Positions 45,549 through 57,728 of a stretch of DNA of 64,000 nt are shown one piece after another. Below the pieces are notes generated by a model. It made no database searches and had not been told where the DNA came from. It saw nothing but the letters and a program-made list of their open reading frames with translations. The position numbers were made by a program, and so were the translations under genes. The stretch covers positions 496,001 through 560,000 of the forward strand of contig JAEILZ010000006.1 in assembly GCA_018873225.1 (NCBI GenBank). Reading direction: 5' to 3'. How positions within the stretch are numbered: the first letter of the stretch is position 1; each line of letters begins with the position of its first letter. The stretch is from [Phialemoniopsis] sp. UDSM-2020. Its lineage: Eukaryota; Ascomycota; Sordariomycetes; Thyridiales; Thyridiaceae.

Positions 45549-47089
45549 ATGTCCGAAGTCAAGATCCTCGTCCTCGGCAGCGGCGCAGTCGCTGGGCCAT
45601 GCGTGGATTACCTCTTGAGAAGCCCCAAGAACAAGCTTACCATTGGTACGATCTTTCACCTTCTTCTTACTTGGTCCTATATCACAGAAAGAGTGTGTGG
45701 AACTGACGTGACGACTCCTCTTAGCCTCTCGTACCCTTTCAACATCCCAAAAGCTTGCCGCCGGGCGAGCCAACACCACGGCTGTCTCACTCGATGCCAG
45801 TAACCTTGCCGAGTTGAATGCAAGCGTCGCCGCACATGACCTAGTCATCTCGCTCGTCCCTTACTCCCACCACCCCGACGTTATCCGTGCAGGTATCGCT
45901 GGCAAGACGCACGTTGTGACTACGAGCTACATCTCTCCGGCCATGCGAGAGCTCGGAGATGCCGCTCGAGAGGCCGGCATTGTCGTTCTAAACGAAGTCG
46001 GACTTGACCCGGGTATCGACCATTTCTACGCTATCAAGACAATCACTGAGGTCCATGAGAAGGGCGGCAAGGTACGTCGGTACTTCCCTAGCCTTGATAG
46101 GCAAAGAGGCTGACGATGCCCGTCTAGATCAAAGAATACCATCTGTATTGCGGAGGCCTGCCAGCACCAGAGTGCTCTGATAATCCGCTACGATTCAAGT
46201 TCTCGTGGTCACCAAGGGGAGCTCTCATGTCCCAATACAACCCGGCCTCGTTCTTCCAGGACGGCGAGGTAAAGCACATCCCGCGAGAACGCGCCATGGC
46301 CGAGGCTAGGCCTCTTCACATCAAGGATGGTTACTCCTTCGTGGCTTATCCAAATAGAGACTCCACTCCATTTCGCGAATTCTATGGCATCCCCGAGGCG
46401 AGGACGGTCGTGCGGGGGAGCCTGCGCTACGAGGGCAACACTGCGTTTGTCGATGCGTTGAGCAAGCTCGGCTGGATCGACACGGAGCCAAAGGAGTGGC
46501 TGAGACAGGGATTGACGTGGGCTGAGATCCAGGGCAGGATCATTGGTGCCACGGCTACCGATGAGGGGTGAGGAAGATACCGTGACTAGAAACCTTAGAA
46601 ACCAAGCTAACCTATCATATCAGGAGTTTGGTACGACGTATCGATGATATTTGTCGGTTCGAGAGCAGAGCGGAAAGAGACCAAATCATCTCCGGCCTTC
46701 AGTGGATTGGAGTCTTCTCCACCGATCCCGCACAAGTCCGCGAAACGCTCCTAGACACCCTGTGCTGGACGCTAGAAAAGAAGATGAGCTTCCAACCGGG
46801 AGAGAGGGATTTGGTGATGATGCAAGAGAAATTCGTCGTGGAATGGGCAGACGGCAAGACGGAAACAATTACATCAACCCTAGAGCTATTCGGTGACCCG
46901 GACGGATATTCTGCCATGGGGAAGACGGTAGGCGTGACGTGCGGCATCGCGACCCAGTTGCTGATAGATGGCCATCCGGAGTTCGTCCGGCCTGGCCTGT
47001 GGGCACCGTATACTCCTGAAATGTGCACACCACTCCGCGAGGCTCTGGTGGCTGAAGGGATTGAGCTCGTCGAAGAACGGTCGTACTGA
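45549..47089 (+). CDS. LYS9: Saccharopine dehydrogenase (NADP+, L-glutamate-forming)
   Basis: Four exons (45549-45645, 45725-46071, 46128-46567, 46624-47089) sum to 450 codons and 449 residues, the usual length for fungal Lys9. The NADP-binding start ILVLGSGAVAGPCVDYL, the block HVVTTSYISPAMRELGDAAR and NEVGLDPGIDHFYAIKTI, then CGGLPAPECSDNP, are diagnostic. The C terminus (GLWAPYTPEM) also matches. The enzyme joins 2-aminoadipate semialdehyde and glutamate to saccharopine, the penultimate step of the fungal alpha-aminoadipate lysine pathway, in the cytosol. It is a housekeeping gene and marks a conserved stretch between the accessory regions. Confidence 0.95.
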
Positions 47090-47486
47090 AGTGTCAGCCC
47101 TGACCGAGAGAGACGACGCCCTGCTTTTAAGTCGCATCCCGGCGCTCAAAGATACGGGGACCTAACCCAACCGAATGGCATGAAATCGTTATAGGATAAC
47201 AACCCAGATATGCCTTGCGACAGCACATATGTATCACACTGCTGTCACTTAGTTGGCCGATAATTGATGTTTATGTTCCAATCCGGCGATCGGCGACGGA
47301 CAGATTTGGTAATTAACTATCACTGCGTGCAAGGGTATTCATTGGGCTATCTCTATGAATGTCCATTTTGTAGGATACAGTGCGCGCAGGCAGACAGGTA
47401 GACATCCACACTTTACTTACACCATCCTGTCTAAGCCGATGGTGACTTGGTGTTCAGCATCGCCCGGCCAGTCCCGGGCATGTCTC
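47090..47486. other. 3' spacer between convergent genes
   Basis: About 400 bp between the converging lysine and transporter genes; only transcript ends are expected here. Confidence 0.4.
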
Positions 47487-49355
47487 CTAATGGACCAGCG
47501 CGACGAGGCCGACCTCCCTCTGCGCGTCAGCTAGCAACTGAGCGTCCCGCTCGCCAGTGTGGCTCTTGAAGATGCGGTCCATCTCCTCGAGCGTGACATT
47601 CTTGGTCTCGGGGAGGAACCACCACACCCAGGCGATGCCCACAATCAGGAAGACGGAGAAGAAGATGTATGTTCCCCAGGCCCAGGCCTCGAGCATGGGA
47701 GGGACGAAGAAAGCGATGGCGAAGTTGTTGACCCAGTTGCTGGACGCGCCGATCGAGGCACCTTTGGCACGAATGGACAGCGGGAAGATCTCCGAGACCA
47801 GGGTCCATGAGACCGGTCCCCAAGTCGCGCCGAAGCCGGCGATGTAAACCCAGATGAGAGCTATGGTCCTTGTTAGTATGCAACGACGATTGGAGACCCG
47901 GGGTGATATAATCATACCAACGGCTGTCCAGCCAGCTGCTTCATGCGCAGGCCAGTCGTGGCGAAACTTGGCAACGATGATGCCGACAATGATCATGCTT
48001 ACGCCCATGACAGCCGACCCGATGTAAAGCAAAGGCTTTCGCCCAACTCTGTCGATGATGAGCTGCAATAGGTTAGGCATGGTTCTCATGTTAAATGGGA
48101 AGAAAAGACGTACCATAGCGGGGATGGTGCTGACAAAAAAGACGACACCGGTCACACCTGTCGCAAGCAGGGCAGTGGTGCCGCCTGTGAGGCCTAAGCT
48201 AATGAAGACGTTGGACGCATAGTAAATGATGGCATCAATTCCAGACCACTGTGACGATCGTTAGTTTCATATCCTCTTTAAAAGGCATAGCAAGCCGCGA
48301 CTTACCTGCTGCCAAAACATGACAAGCCACGCCGTGCAGCACCGTTTGAGGTTGTCCATACTCCGGATGCAGTTCGCGTACTGTGCGATCTGCTGCATAA
48401 ACACGTTCGTCTGCTTCTCTGCAAGCGATGGGAACTCCCGGGCAAAGACGCGCTTCTCAAAGAGCGCCTCGGCTCTGATCTCGAGGAACTCAATTTGCAC
48501 CATGGGGTCGTCGATGGGGCGCTTGCGCAGCCAAGCCAAAGTCTTCTTTGCCTCGTCTTCGCGACCGACTTTAACGAGCCAACGCGGAGAGAAGGGCATG
48601 AACCAAATGCCGATGGCCAAGCATGCTGCTGGAATGCCCTGGATGATGGAGGGCAGACGCCAAGCGAGGTCCTTCTGACCTTCTCCCGTGCCGCCAATGT
48701 AGTTGCTGCAGTAGCCCGCCCAGAAAGACAGCATGATGCCAAGAATAGTCGCGAACTGATAGAATGACACAAGGAAGCCACGCATTTCCGGTGCCGAGAG
48801 CTCGGCGTTGTACAGAGGTCCCACGCCACTGAACAAGCCGACGCCCAGACCGGTGAAGAAGCGCCCAGCATATAGCAATTGTGGGTGACCCTCGGTGGCG
48901 CCGACGTATAGGTAGCTGCCGAGGACGACCCAGCAGCAGGCGATGAACATTGTGTATTTTCGCGAGATGATCTCGCCCAGGACGCCGGCTGACAGTGATC
49001 CCAGAATACCACCGAGTTGCAGCACCGACGTGAGCCACCCGGTGGCCGAGGAGGAGGCGACGACGGAGGGGAAGTTGCCGATGAATCGGGTCATGACGAG
49101 CGACTGACCCAGCACACCTTGCTGGTAGCCGTATTCGAAGCCGCCCAAGCTGTTTCACGGATAGGATGATTAGATCGCCGATGCACAGGTGAGAAGGAGA
49201 ATAGCTTACGAGGCGAAAAGAGCGATGAAGATGATCTTGGGATTTGTCCTGATCGTCCGCCACATGTTCCTCTGCTGAGGCACGATGAGGTCGGTCACGT
49301 CGATGGGCTCGATGCCCGGCTTAGCCTCGGCTGAGGCATCCTCCGTATTATTCAT
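47487..49355 (-). CDS. MFS sugar transporter
   Basis: Five exons (49355-49210, 49149-48306, 48248-48114, 48062-47918, 47860-47487) sum to 548 codons and 547 residues. Signatures include GGFEYGYQQGVLGQSL in TM1, GRFFTGLGVGLFSGVGPLYNAELSAPEMRG, FSPRWLVKVGRE, DRVGRKPLLYIGS and PETKNVTLEEMDRIF. Twelve membrane segments fit. The family carries hexoses, pentoses, quinate or similar compounds. The region upstream is long and empty. The nearby secreted and carbohydrate-active genes at 50.8-59.1 kb suggest, but do not prove, uptake of a plant-derived sugar. Confidence 0.92.
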
Positions 49356-50815
49356 GGTGCTTGGCGTTCGAAGAGGTGTTGCGTTCTCAGTGTCGCGAGT
49401 TCAGGGCCGAAGTCAGAGTTGTGTTGCAGACGGTCGATAGCACTGTGGTCTATGTCTCTCCAATCGGGCACGGGCGTGGAGAACTTATATCCAAGGCAGC
49501 TTTTCCGTGACTCCACATCCCCTCACCGCAAGACAATCCTGGAAAGTGACGATTCTAGATGCCGAACATCTTGGGCGGCAGGGATGAAGAGGAGCTCTGT
49601 TGCCCCAAGGGGCTCGAGGTGGCTACGGCTACCGGATTGAGGATTGTTTACGACATTGGGGTACGGGAATTGCACGTCAAGCGCCCATCATTGCCCGAAA
49701 TAGGGTTCCTAAGCACCCATGGTCGAGCGAGCAGCTGCCGACCCAGAGTCATTGACCAGGTATTTTAAGCGGGGTGCGTTACATCTCCGTACTACACCCC
49801 TGCTGGCAGAAGGGGTGAGCAACATGCGATCAACTGCGGGGGAATAACCCCAAAAAGAGCGTATGCCTTTCTCTTACGGCATTCGTCTAGCTCGTGCCCG
49901 CGTCGGTCCGAAAAGTGGCTACTTGGCGGCGACTTTCTCCACGATCAAGACTGGGCGCGGTCAAGTAGCCTGGATGGTTACCGGATCCGGAAGGTGGAAG
50001 CACTTGTGGGGGGAACGAAAGTTAGTCATCATCTCGTGAGGAGATGGGGGTGCGAGACGTGTCGGGGTTCTCTCCGTCGGCAATTGGAATAGAGGGAGGT
50101 TGTGGAGTCGTTCCTCGTGTGGTTTGTTGATCGAGGGAAGTATTTCTTCAAGCCGTGAAAGACCTTTACCATGGGTAGACCGGTCCAAGGAGTTTGTGCA
50201 GCAGCCCCTGATGACTGGCCGACGGATGTCCGAAAAGTAGCTCAACTGAGAAGAAAGCCATGCAACGATGCATGGTTGAGGGGTTGAGATGAACCCCGAT
50301 CTTCGGGTCAGGCCCAACGCGCGACACGCGAAAGCACATCTGTACCGACGGAGATCGTCCAGCTGAAAAGGTAGCATGATTGTACCGCTTGCTTCCATGG
50401 TGAAAGGAAAGATGCAGATTGCGAAGCGCATATGCGGACTTTTTCAACATCTCGCACGTTGAGCATCGCGCCTCGGAGAGTCGACAGCCGCCAATGTCTG
50501 ATTGATGGAATTGGGGTTTGATCGAGGATAGCGGGGAAGACTGTAGTATTCACGTCATCTGTGTTAGCCGTGCCTATCAGCAGTCTTTGCGCTTGATTCC
50601 AGATCTCGGTAATCGGTACAGGGCGATAATGTGGCTAAATACCAGGTTGGGAACGGATGCAAGGCCCCAAAGCGGCCTGGATGCAACGTCCGGGTCGAGC
50701 CGGTGCATAGGCACATATCAAAATGAGGTCCATATAAGGGCCAGAGGTTGCACTATCACTTCAAGGTGCCCGCCGAAAGCATCTCAGTCTCGAAAGGCAG
50801 ACTCAACCAACGATA
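49356..50815. other. Long intergenic promoter region
   Basis: About 1.46 kb between divergent genes, the transporter and the DUF5695 gene. It contains CTGCGGGGGAAT near 49835, a possible CreA-type box, and no open frame with a domain. Long shared promoters of this kind are common between induced sugar-use genes. Confidence 0.35.
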
Positions 50816-53564
50816 ATGATCTGGCTTGCGACCTGGCTGGTGGCGCTGCTGCCCTTCGCAGTCGCCCAGGATAATCTCGGACTCGCCAACGGCTATTTGA
50901 CTCTGAAGACGCGCAACTTCGACATTCAGCTTGGCAAGGACTCTCAGGTCTTGGCATCCCTCAAACCGTCCGGAGGCACCTTCGACTTCCTACCATTCGA
51001 CTACCTGAGCCGCCGTGCCAGAAACGGCCAGTATCACTGGGGCGACATCACGTATCGATACCGCAAGGCCGGTACTACCGGAACATGGACTGACGGCGAC
51101 TCATCGACGGCGCGGAAGGCGGTCAAGGCCAACAGCGCAAGCTCGACTGTGCTCGCAGGAGCGTCGATGGGACCGACGCTTCCCAGCGGTGGCGGCCCGT
51201 TAAACATTACGAGAGAGTGGATTGATGTTAGCGGCGACTTGGGACTGCAGTTCACCATCGCCAACAGCGGAAGCGACGACTTGGAGCTTGGCAGCTTGGG
51301 TTTCCCAGCAGAGTTCAACAGCATCTTCACCGATCGCTCGGCTGAGGACATCCAGGCCAAGTGCTCGCTCTCCGATCCCTACGTCGGCATGCATGCCGGC
51401 TACATCCGGGTTGCTCCAGTCAGTGGTAATGGGCCCGCACTTGTGGTCACGCCTATCAGCGACACACCACTCGAAGCGTACCGAAACCTTGCCGAGGGGA
51501 GCTTCGCTGGAACGTACTATGGCAGCCAGACATTTGAAGGGTTCTACGAGTGGCAGGTACTGAGCAAAGCGTGGGCTGAAAAAGAGTGGAAGAGCTCTGA
51601 GCCCTGGAACACGCCGTCGTCCCGGACTCTTCGGAAAGGAGAGTCAGTCAAGTTTGGTGTGAGGTTTTCTGTGGCTAAGGACGGTGTACGGGGCATCGAC
51701 AAGGCGATCCAGGACACTGGTACACCTGTGGTGGTAGGTGTTCCAGGCTACATCATCCCGCGTGATGGGCAGGCCCGACTGCTCGTCAAGCTCCCTGGCA
51801 ATGTTCAGGTCACTTCCATAACAGCGGACCCAGCGTCAGCCTTGACAGTAACGCAGGAATCCTCGGGCCGATATCAAGTCAAGCCTTCCTCAACTGCATG
51901 GGGTCGCGTACGCGTGGCCATCACTTACTCAGACAAGCGAACGCAAACGGTCCACTACTATGTCACCAAGCCCTCCACTCAAGCCCTCTCGGACCTGGGC
52001 CACTTTCTCACCACAGCTCAATACTTCACCGACAGGTCCGACCCCTTCGGCCGCGCCCCGTCAGTCATGACATACGACCACGAGCTCAAGCAGATCGTCA
52101 CGCAAGACAACCGTGTCTGGATCGCTGGGCTAAGTGACGAAGGCGGGGCGGGTTCGTTCCTTGCAGCGGCAATAAAACAAGCCGCACAGCCCTCTGCAGA
52201 TGAAGTCACCAAGCTCGAGGCTTTTGTAGACGGCGTCCTGTGGAAGACCATCCAAACGTCAGACTACGCCGTGCGCAAGAGCATCTTCTTCTACGAGCCT
52301 AGTGCGGTTCCTGGATATTCGTATAGGAGCGACTTTGACTGGACGGGCTGGATGTCCTGGAATAGGCAGAACGCGTACGCGACTGATCGGGCTTACGACT
52401 ATGTTCACGTTACGGCTACATACTGGGCTTTATACAGGGTGGCTAGAGCATACCCCGATCTAACCAAGTCTCATGCCTGGGACTGGTATTTGAATCAAGC
52501 ATATCAGACGGTGATGCGATGCATGCAGGCCGACAGTCGGGGCAATTTGGTTGTGGGCTATGCTACCGAGGGCCTGATGGGCGAAACCATCTTTGGCGAG
52601 CTGCTGATCGACTTGAAGCGTGAAGGCCAGACCGACAAAGCCGATGCTCTAGCCAGTAAGATGCGCACGAGAGCGACCAGATGGAAGGGCATGGCTGTGC
52701 CGTTCGGAAGTGAAATGGCATGGGACTCAACCGGCCAGGAGGGAGTGTACTACTGGGCCAAGTACTTTGGCGACTCCAATACGGCAAATAAGGCTATCGG
52801 GACTGTGCTCGGATTCGCGCCAACAGTGCCGCACTGGGGATGGAACGGCAATGCGCGCCGATACTGGGACAACGTGTAAGCAAGACCTACACCCTTGAGA
52901 AACTTTTACCACTGACTGAAGACTGTGTAGCTATGGTGGCAAGCTCCGTCGAATCGAACGCCAGATCCATCACTATGGCTCCGGTCTCAACGCTCTTGTG
53001 GCTCTCAGTGCTTACCGCAGCAGCCCGTCGGACTCGTACTTGTTGCGGATTGGCTACGGAGGTATGAACGGACCGCTGTCGAACATTCATGATGACGGAT
53101 TCGCCGCTGCTTCATTCCACTCGTGGCCAGACACCTTGAAATGGGACGGCTACAGCGGTGACTATGGCCCCGGGTTCTTGGGGTTGGTCCTCGGTTCCGC
53201 GACCTATCTCGTCAATGATCCCGATGTTGGCGGCTTGGTGGCATACGGAGGCGTCTCGGCTGAGTCCGGCGGAGCGATCACGGTTGTTACGGCCGACGCG
53301 GTGCGGAGGAAAATCTTCGTCGGGCCTCTGGGTTTGACTTTGTCTGTGGACGCCGGTATCATCCAAGACTTCACCTACAACGCCAGCGCCAAGACTGTGA
53401 AGGTCACATTATCACAGCTCGAGTCTGCCCCCAAAGCCAAGTCGGCAGTGGTGTGGGTCGAGGGAAGCTTCGCGGTTCGGACTTCAGGTCTGAAACAAAG
53501 CCGACAGGGGTGGGAAGTACCCCTGGGCAGCAGCCCGATAGAGATTGAGATCGGACCATCGTGA
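50816..53564 (+). CDS. Large secreted DUF5695 protein, probable glycoside-active enzyme
   Basis: Two exons (50816-52875, 52931-53564) sum to 898 codons and 897 residues. A signal peptide is clear (LATWLVALLPFAVAQ, cut near residue 18). The N-terminal beta-rich part holds SLKPSGGTFDFLPFDYLSRR and HWGDITYRYR, which I associate with DUF5695; the middle to C-terminal part has six-hairpin-like helices (WTGWMSWNRQNAYATDRAYDY, and GVYYWAKYFG). It resembles six-hairpin glycosidases, but no catalytic pair can be assigned with certainty. It is probably an extracellular enzyme acting on a plant or microbial polysaccharide. It lies 250 bp from the BAS2-like gene, tail to tail. Confidence 0.82.
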
Positions 53565-53813
53565 AGAACACTTGCATGGTAAGAACATAACGATAGTTTG
53601 ACCAGCATGCACATACTGTATTGACTATATGCCGAGAAGGAAGAAGTAATTATCTGTCCCAACAAACAAAACACTGCACCAAGAACCCATGTAAGATCCC
53701 CATATCCAAAAATGTAAACCTTGTCCCGCAAAAATCCCTACTCATACATCAAGGGCATCGTGAAGAATGCCATGCAATATCATCCACCTTTTTAGACATA
53801 TGCGACCATCCTT

Positions 53814-54808
53814 TTATGCAAACAGCGCGGCGAGCCACTCGAGCCCCCGCTTCGACGCAGCGCTGCAGCTAAAGTCGCACTGCCCGCCCGACTGCTCCGT
53901 CACGAGGCGTGCACGGCACTGAGCAGAGCCGTCGGCCTGCAGGGCGCAGCAGCCGGACTGGCAGTCGGCGGGGCTGTGGCACTGGCCCGTGATGAACTGC
54001 TGCGCGTTGCCCTTGCCGACGTTGGCGCTGCCGGGAATGTTGGTGTTGACGGCCTGGCACACGCCCCCGCTGGCGTTGCCCGGGGCCGAGACATTGCCGG
54101 TGGGGGCGGGCGTGGCCGGGTTGGCTGCGACGGGAGGGGCGGGGGCAGCGGCGCCACCTCCGGCGGAGAAGCCGCAGCCTCCCTTGCCATTGACGTTGCC
54201 TACCGCGGGGCCAGAGCAGATACCGTTTGCACCGTCACCGCCGAGGATGGAGGCGCAGCAGCCGGAGGCGCAGTCGGCGTTGCTTAAGCATGCGCCGGTG
54301 ATGAACTGTGTTCCGGCGCCGTTGCCGAGGTTCTTAGCTCCGTTGGCGTCGACTTGGATGGGCTTCGCGCCGGTAGCCGGGGCGGGCTGGGCTGGGTTTG
54401 CGGCGACGGGAGGAGCGGCAGCAGGAGGTGCAGCAGTGTTACCACCACCTCCGGCGGAGAAGCCGCAGCCGCCCTTGCCGTTCACATTGCCGACTGCGGG
54501 GCCGGAGCAGATACCATTGGCGTTGGAGCCACCGACGATGGATGCGCAGCAACCGGAGGCACAATCGGCGTTGCTCAAGCAGGCGCCAGTGATGAATTGT
54601 GTGCCGGCACCGTTGCCGAGGTTCTTCGCTCCATTAGGGTCGACCTCGATGGGTTGAGGTGCGGCGAGTGCAGTGGTAGCGGCGACTGGGAGTGGAAATT
54701 GGTGTTAGTGTGATACCATGGGTCCGAGACATTGCGATGCCAAGACCAGGGGTAAACAGCAGGGGTAGGCTTACGGGCCAGGATGGAAGCGACAGTGAAG
54801 CGGACCAT
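53814..54808 (-). CDS. BAS2-like small-Cys secreted protein with three repeats
   Basis: Two exons (54808-54775, 54685-53814) sum to 302 codons and 301 residues. A signal peptide (MVRFTVASILALAATTALAAP) is assembled across the intron. The body has three Cys-rich units separated by Pro/Ala-rich linkers. Units 1 and 2 are nearly identical (GTQFITGACLSNADCASGCC, ICSGPAVGNVNGKGGCGF); unit 3 is diverged (QQFITGQCHSPADCQSGCC, QCDFSC). The pattern matches biotrophy-associated secreted protein 2 of Magnaporthe and relatives, which have one unit. It is likely secreted and may act in plant colonisation; that is inferred from the family. The tripled form is unusual. Confidence 0.88.
54162..54361. repeat. 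Internal repeat, copy 2 of the BAS2-like unit
   Basis: This 200-bp stretch is close to the one at 54453-54653, 291 bp away in the same orientation. Together they encode the first two protein units. Confidence 0.8.
54453..54653. repeat. Internal repeat, copy 1 of the BAS2-like unit
   Basis: Partner of the repeat at 54162-54361. Most differences are at third codon positions, so the protein sequence is largely kept after duplication. Confidence 0.8.
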
Positions 54809-56705
54809 CTTGAATTATTGTCGGGATGAATATTGAAGAAAGGTGTGAAGGAATGCTGTTGTCGACTAGCTCTGGGCTTGTCTGGATGGCAGCGAAAGGA
54901 TGGATGAGGACGGTGATGAAGGTCGTTGGGACAAGGTAAAAACTTTTAGAAGTGAGGTCGGATCAAACAACACCTGGTCGCTGATCCGGGGTAGAGAAGT
55001 GAACGAAAGAGGAAGTATAGGCGAAAAAAGAAGCGAAGACTCGCAAACGAAGGAGAATCAAAGGGAAAATGGGCTCGTGGGCTCTTGGCTCAGTCTGTGC
55101 ATGAAGAAACAAAACCGTCTCGAGGCACGGCAGGATGGGGAATCACCCAGGGTCTTATATGCGTGCTCGCCCCTTTGCTGCATGGGCATTGACGATGAAT
55201 CGATCTCCTGAGGATCGCTCATCTCATGTTCGTCGAGGGCGCAGTGCCCGCCCGCAAATGTCTGTGCTGAATGATGCTGGTGTTATCCCGAGGACTGGGG
55301 TGGGCTTGCGATCCGAAGCGTTTGCTGTCGCGAAACACCGCGGCCCCGTGTGGCTAAGCACCGGCGTACCGGGGGTGCTATTACCGCATCTGGACTAAAT
55401 CTGGAGATTACACTATCCAGGTGGTATTAATGTCTAGGGCATGGTCTTCAGCTAACGGGCCTTTTTCGAGGCTCGATTGTTGACCCGAGTCCGACTCATC
55501 GTCATGATTTGGCCTCACTTTGTTGACGTTGGCCCGAAGATTGAGCCTCCTGAATTGAGTACGCGCCAGTGTCGCGCTAGTTACTTGGCTACGACTGGGC
55601 AGCTTTTCCTTTTTCAGACACTGATGGACTCGCGGCAACTTGGGTGAGGTAAAGGCATTCAATCACGGTGGCAAACCGGGGTCCACCAGCATCAAGACAA
55701 CACACATATCGGCCTCGAGAAACGGTCTTGATGCAGTCTGATATTTCCAGAACATGCACGCCCTCGAAGGGGTCCTTGAATGGGTCGCTGTGCGGCTGAC
55801 AATAGGTGGAGTCGGGAACTGCTTGACTACCCCTGTCAGAGGCCTGTCACAGCCGCCAGGAGAACGTGTTTGATCGCTCCCTCAGACCCCTGTCGCCTCC
55901 AAGCCATTTCCCCGATCGCTGAAACGAGCGCACAGAAGTAGTTAATGGCGATTGCTGCTGGGGAATGTAACGTGACCAATTGACAGAACAAAACCTCCGC
56001 GATGGAACTTGCCGTGGCCTAGACTCGAGTGCGAAACATCATATTTGCACCAGGGGTCGGTAACTTCCGCGAAAGCCTCGGTTTTCTTTCTTTTCAAACG
56101 AAAGAGTACTTTTGTGCGGTTTCTTGATCAAGACCCCTTTGGGCAGAACTGGCTTCCCAACACGCGAACTCGTAAGCGCCGACGCCAACACACCTCTGCA
56201 GCCTCAACCAGCCTGCCGGGACAGCAAATCTGTCAACAGCGCTTCCACAGTCGTCATGACAGGTCCCGACAGTCCGGTTCGTATATGCTCGATGCAGGAT
56301 GCAATGCGGTCGCGGCCAGCCTTACGCTTCCCTCTTGGTCTGTGGTGCCACGTCGGACCCAACAGCATGGTACACGCGAGATGAGGCACAAGACCGAAGA
56401 CAGCGGTGTCAGGGGACCATGACTGTTGGTTAATTTGCAGACATTATTCGCTCACCAAAGAGTCCCTTGCACACACAAGTAGTCGCCAAGGCAGAGGACA
56501 TCCTAATACAGACAATCGCATATCGCTTTTGAATCTACAACACAACGTCACTAGCCCAGCTCACTCATATCATGGGCCCATGGAAAGGCCAGCAAGCGCG
56601 GCAAGTTGACCAATGTTGAGCCTCCCGGTCTTGCTAACTTGTAAATCTGCAGTCTCCGTACAGTTCTCATATCTGAGCCAACCTGCTCTTGTCGCTTTGA
56701 CCGAA
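54809..56705. other. Long intergenic region, no gene seen
   Basis: About 1.9 kb. The part next to 54809 is purine-rich (54880-55080) and is probably the promoter and 5' leader of the BAS2-like gene. Plus-strand open frames up to 137 codons (56009-56422) show no motif. Confidence 0.4.
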
Positions 56706-57372
56706 TCATTTTCCCGCACAGGACCCAGCCTCCTGGAATAGCGTTCCTGCCGCCTTGAGCTTTGTCTCAGCATCCAGCAGCTCCTCCTTCATAGTCGGTG
56801 TATCCACAAGGTCGCCGCTCGGCGCGGCCGCCAGCTTGTCCGTCATGCCGTCGACGGCCGTCAACTCGTCTTGCACCTTTTCGAGAACCGCGCAAATCGA
56901 GTCCTGGCGCTAAGGTTCGACATCACACTCGTCAGCGTGTCTTCTCCATGACTCAATGCTCGGGCAAAAGGTCGACTCACCTCGACCAAGCCTACCCTCG
57001 CCCTCTTGACGAGCTGCAGCTGGCAAGCGCTGTCTCGTACGCCCTTGATTTCCGCGACTGGTTGGTCGAGCGCCCGGAATATCTGCGACACTATGGAGCG
57101 CGCGTCGGTCGCCGAGCGCGGCAGGCCGCTGATCAGCACGCCCTGCAGGTAGGCTTGGATCTGCACCATGTCCTGGATTGCGTCGTTTAGATTATCGCAT
57201 TGTGGTGTCGTGACCATGCTCTGTTGTGAGACCTGTCAGCTTCGTCTCTCACCCTGCTCCGCTATCTCCATCCGTGGTAACCACGCACCTCTGCCGGTGC
57301 GACTTGTGTCCATAGCGCCGTCAGGAGCAAACTGTGGAACGCAAGCCATGCTGTCTTCATGGTGAAAGCCAT
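56706..57372 (-). CDS. Small secreted helical protein, HsbA-like
   Basis: Three exons (57372-57289, 57232-56981, 56903-56706) sum to 178 codons and 177 residues. A signal peptide is evident (WLAFHSLLLTALWTQVAPAE), running to the end of exon 1. The mature part is helical, with DNLNDAIQDMVQIQAYLQGVL and VQDELTAVDGMTDKLAAAPSG and four Cys. This pattern resembles the hydrophobic-surface-binding protein A / cell-wall mannoprotein 1 family, although similarity is weak. The start at 57372 is used; an in-frame Met four codons later would also work. It lies head to tail, on the same strand, with the GH172 gene. Confidence 0.72.
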
Positions 57373-57728
57373 CGTTGTCACAGCCCCTATAATCGGAGAA
57401 TCAATTTCAAGCACCTAAGACGATGTTAGCAATGCGAAGACCAATCCATCCACAGTCGTATTTGTTCCTTTTTGCCATTTCTCGCTTCCCCTCACTCAGC
57501 GCTGATTCGAGGTCCTCGATGTACGGAGTGGCTCTCGCCTCGTTGATATTACCCGACTTAGCCTATGAAATATTCCGTGCATCCACAAGTCGGGCAAGAT
57601 CGACATGCGGTCTGGTGTAGAATTCCTTCATTACAAATTCGAAAGATGATCATTTCATAGTATCTGTCTAGCTATGTGGCTCCTTTTTAGTTGAAAATCC
57701 GAATATCGTCAAATCATCACTTGGCCAC
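57373..57728. other. Spacer upstream of the HsbA-like gene
   Basis: About 356 bp between two same-strand genes; no element was recognised. Confidence 0.3.

Noticed and set aside
48302..49012. Second minus-strand frame of 236 codons in the sugar transporter
   Set aside because: Ser/Arg-rich shifted frame of the transporter exon, with no membrane segments or domain.
53989..54657. Plus-strand open frame of 222 codons, Pro/Ala/Leu-rich
   Set aside because: It is the antisense shadow of the repeat-containing BAS2-like gene.
56009..56422. Plus-strand open frame of 137 codons
   Set aside because: Arg/Ser/Gln-rich, no domain, and no splice or promoter features.
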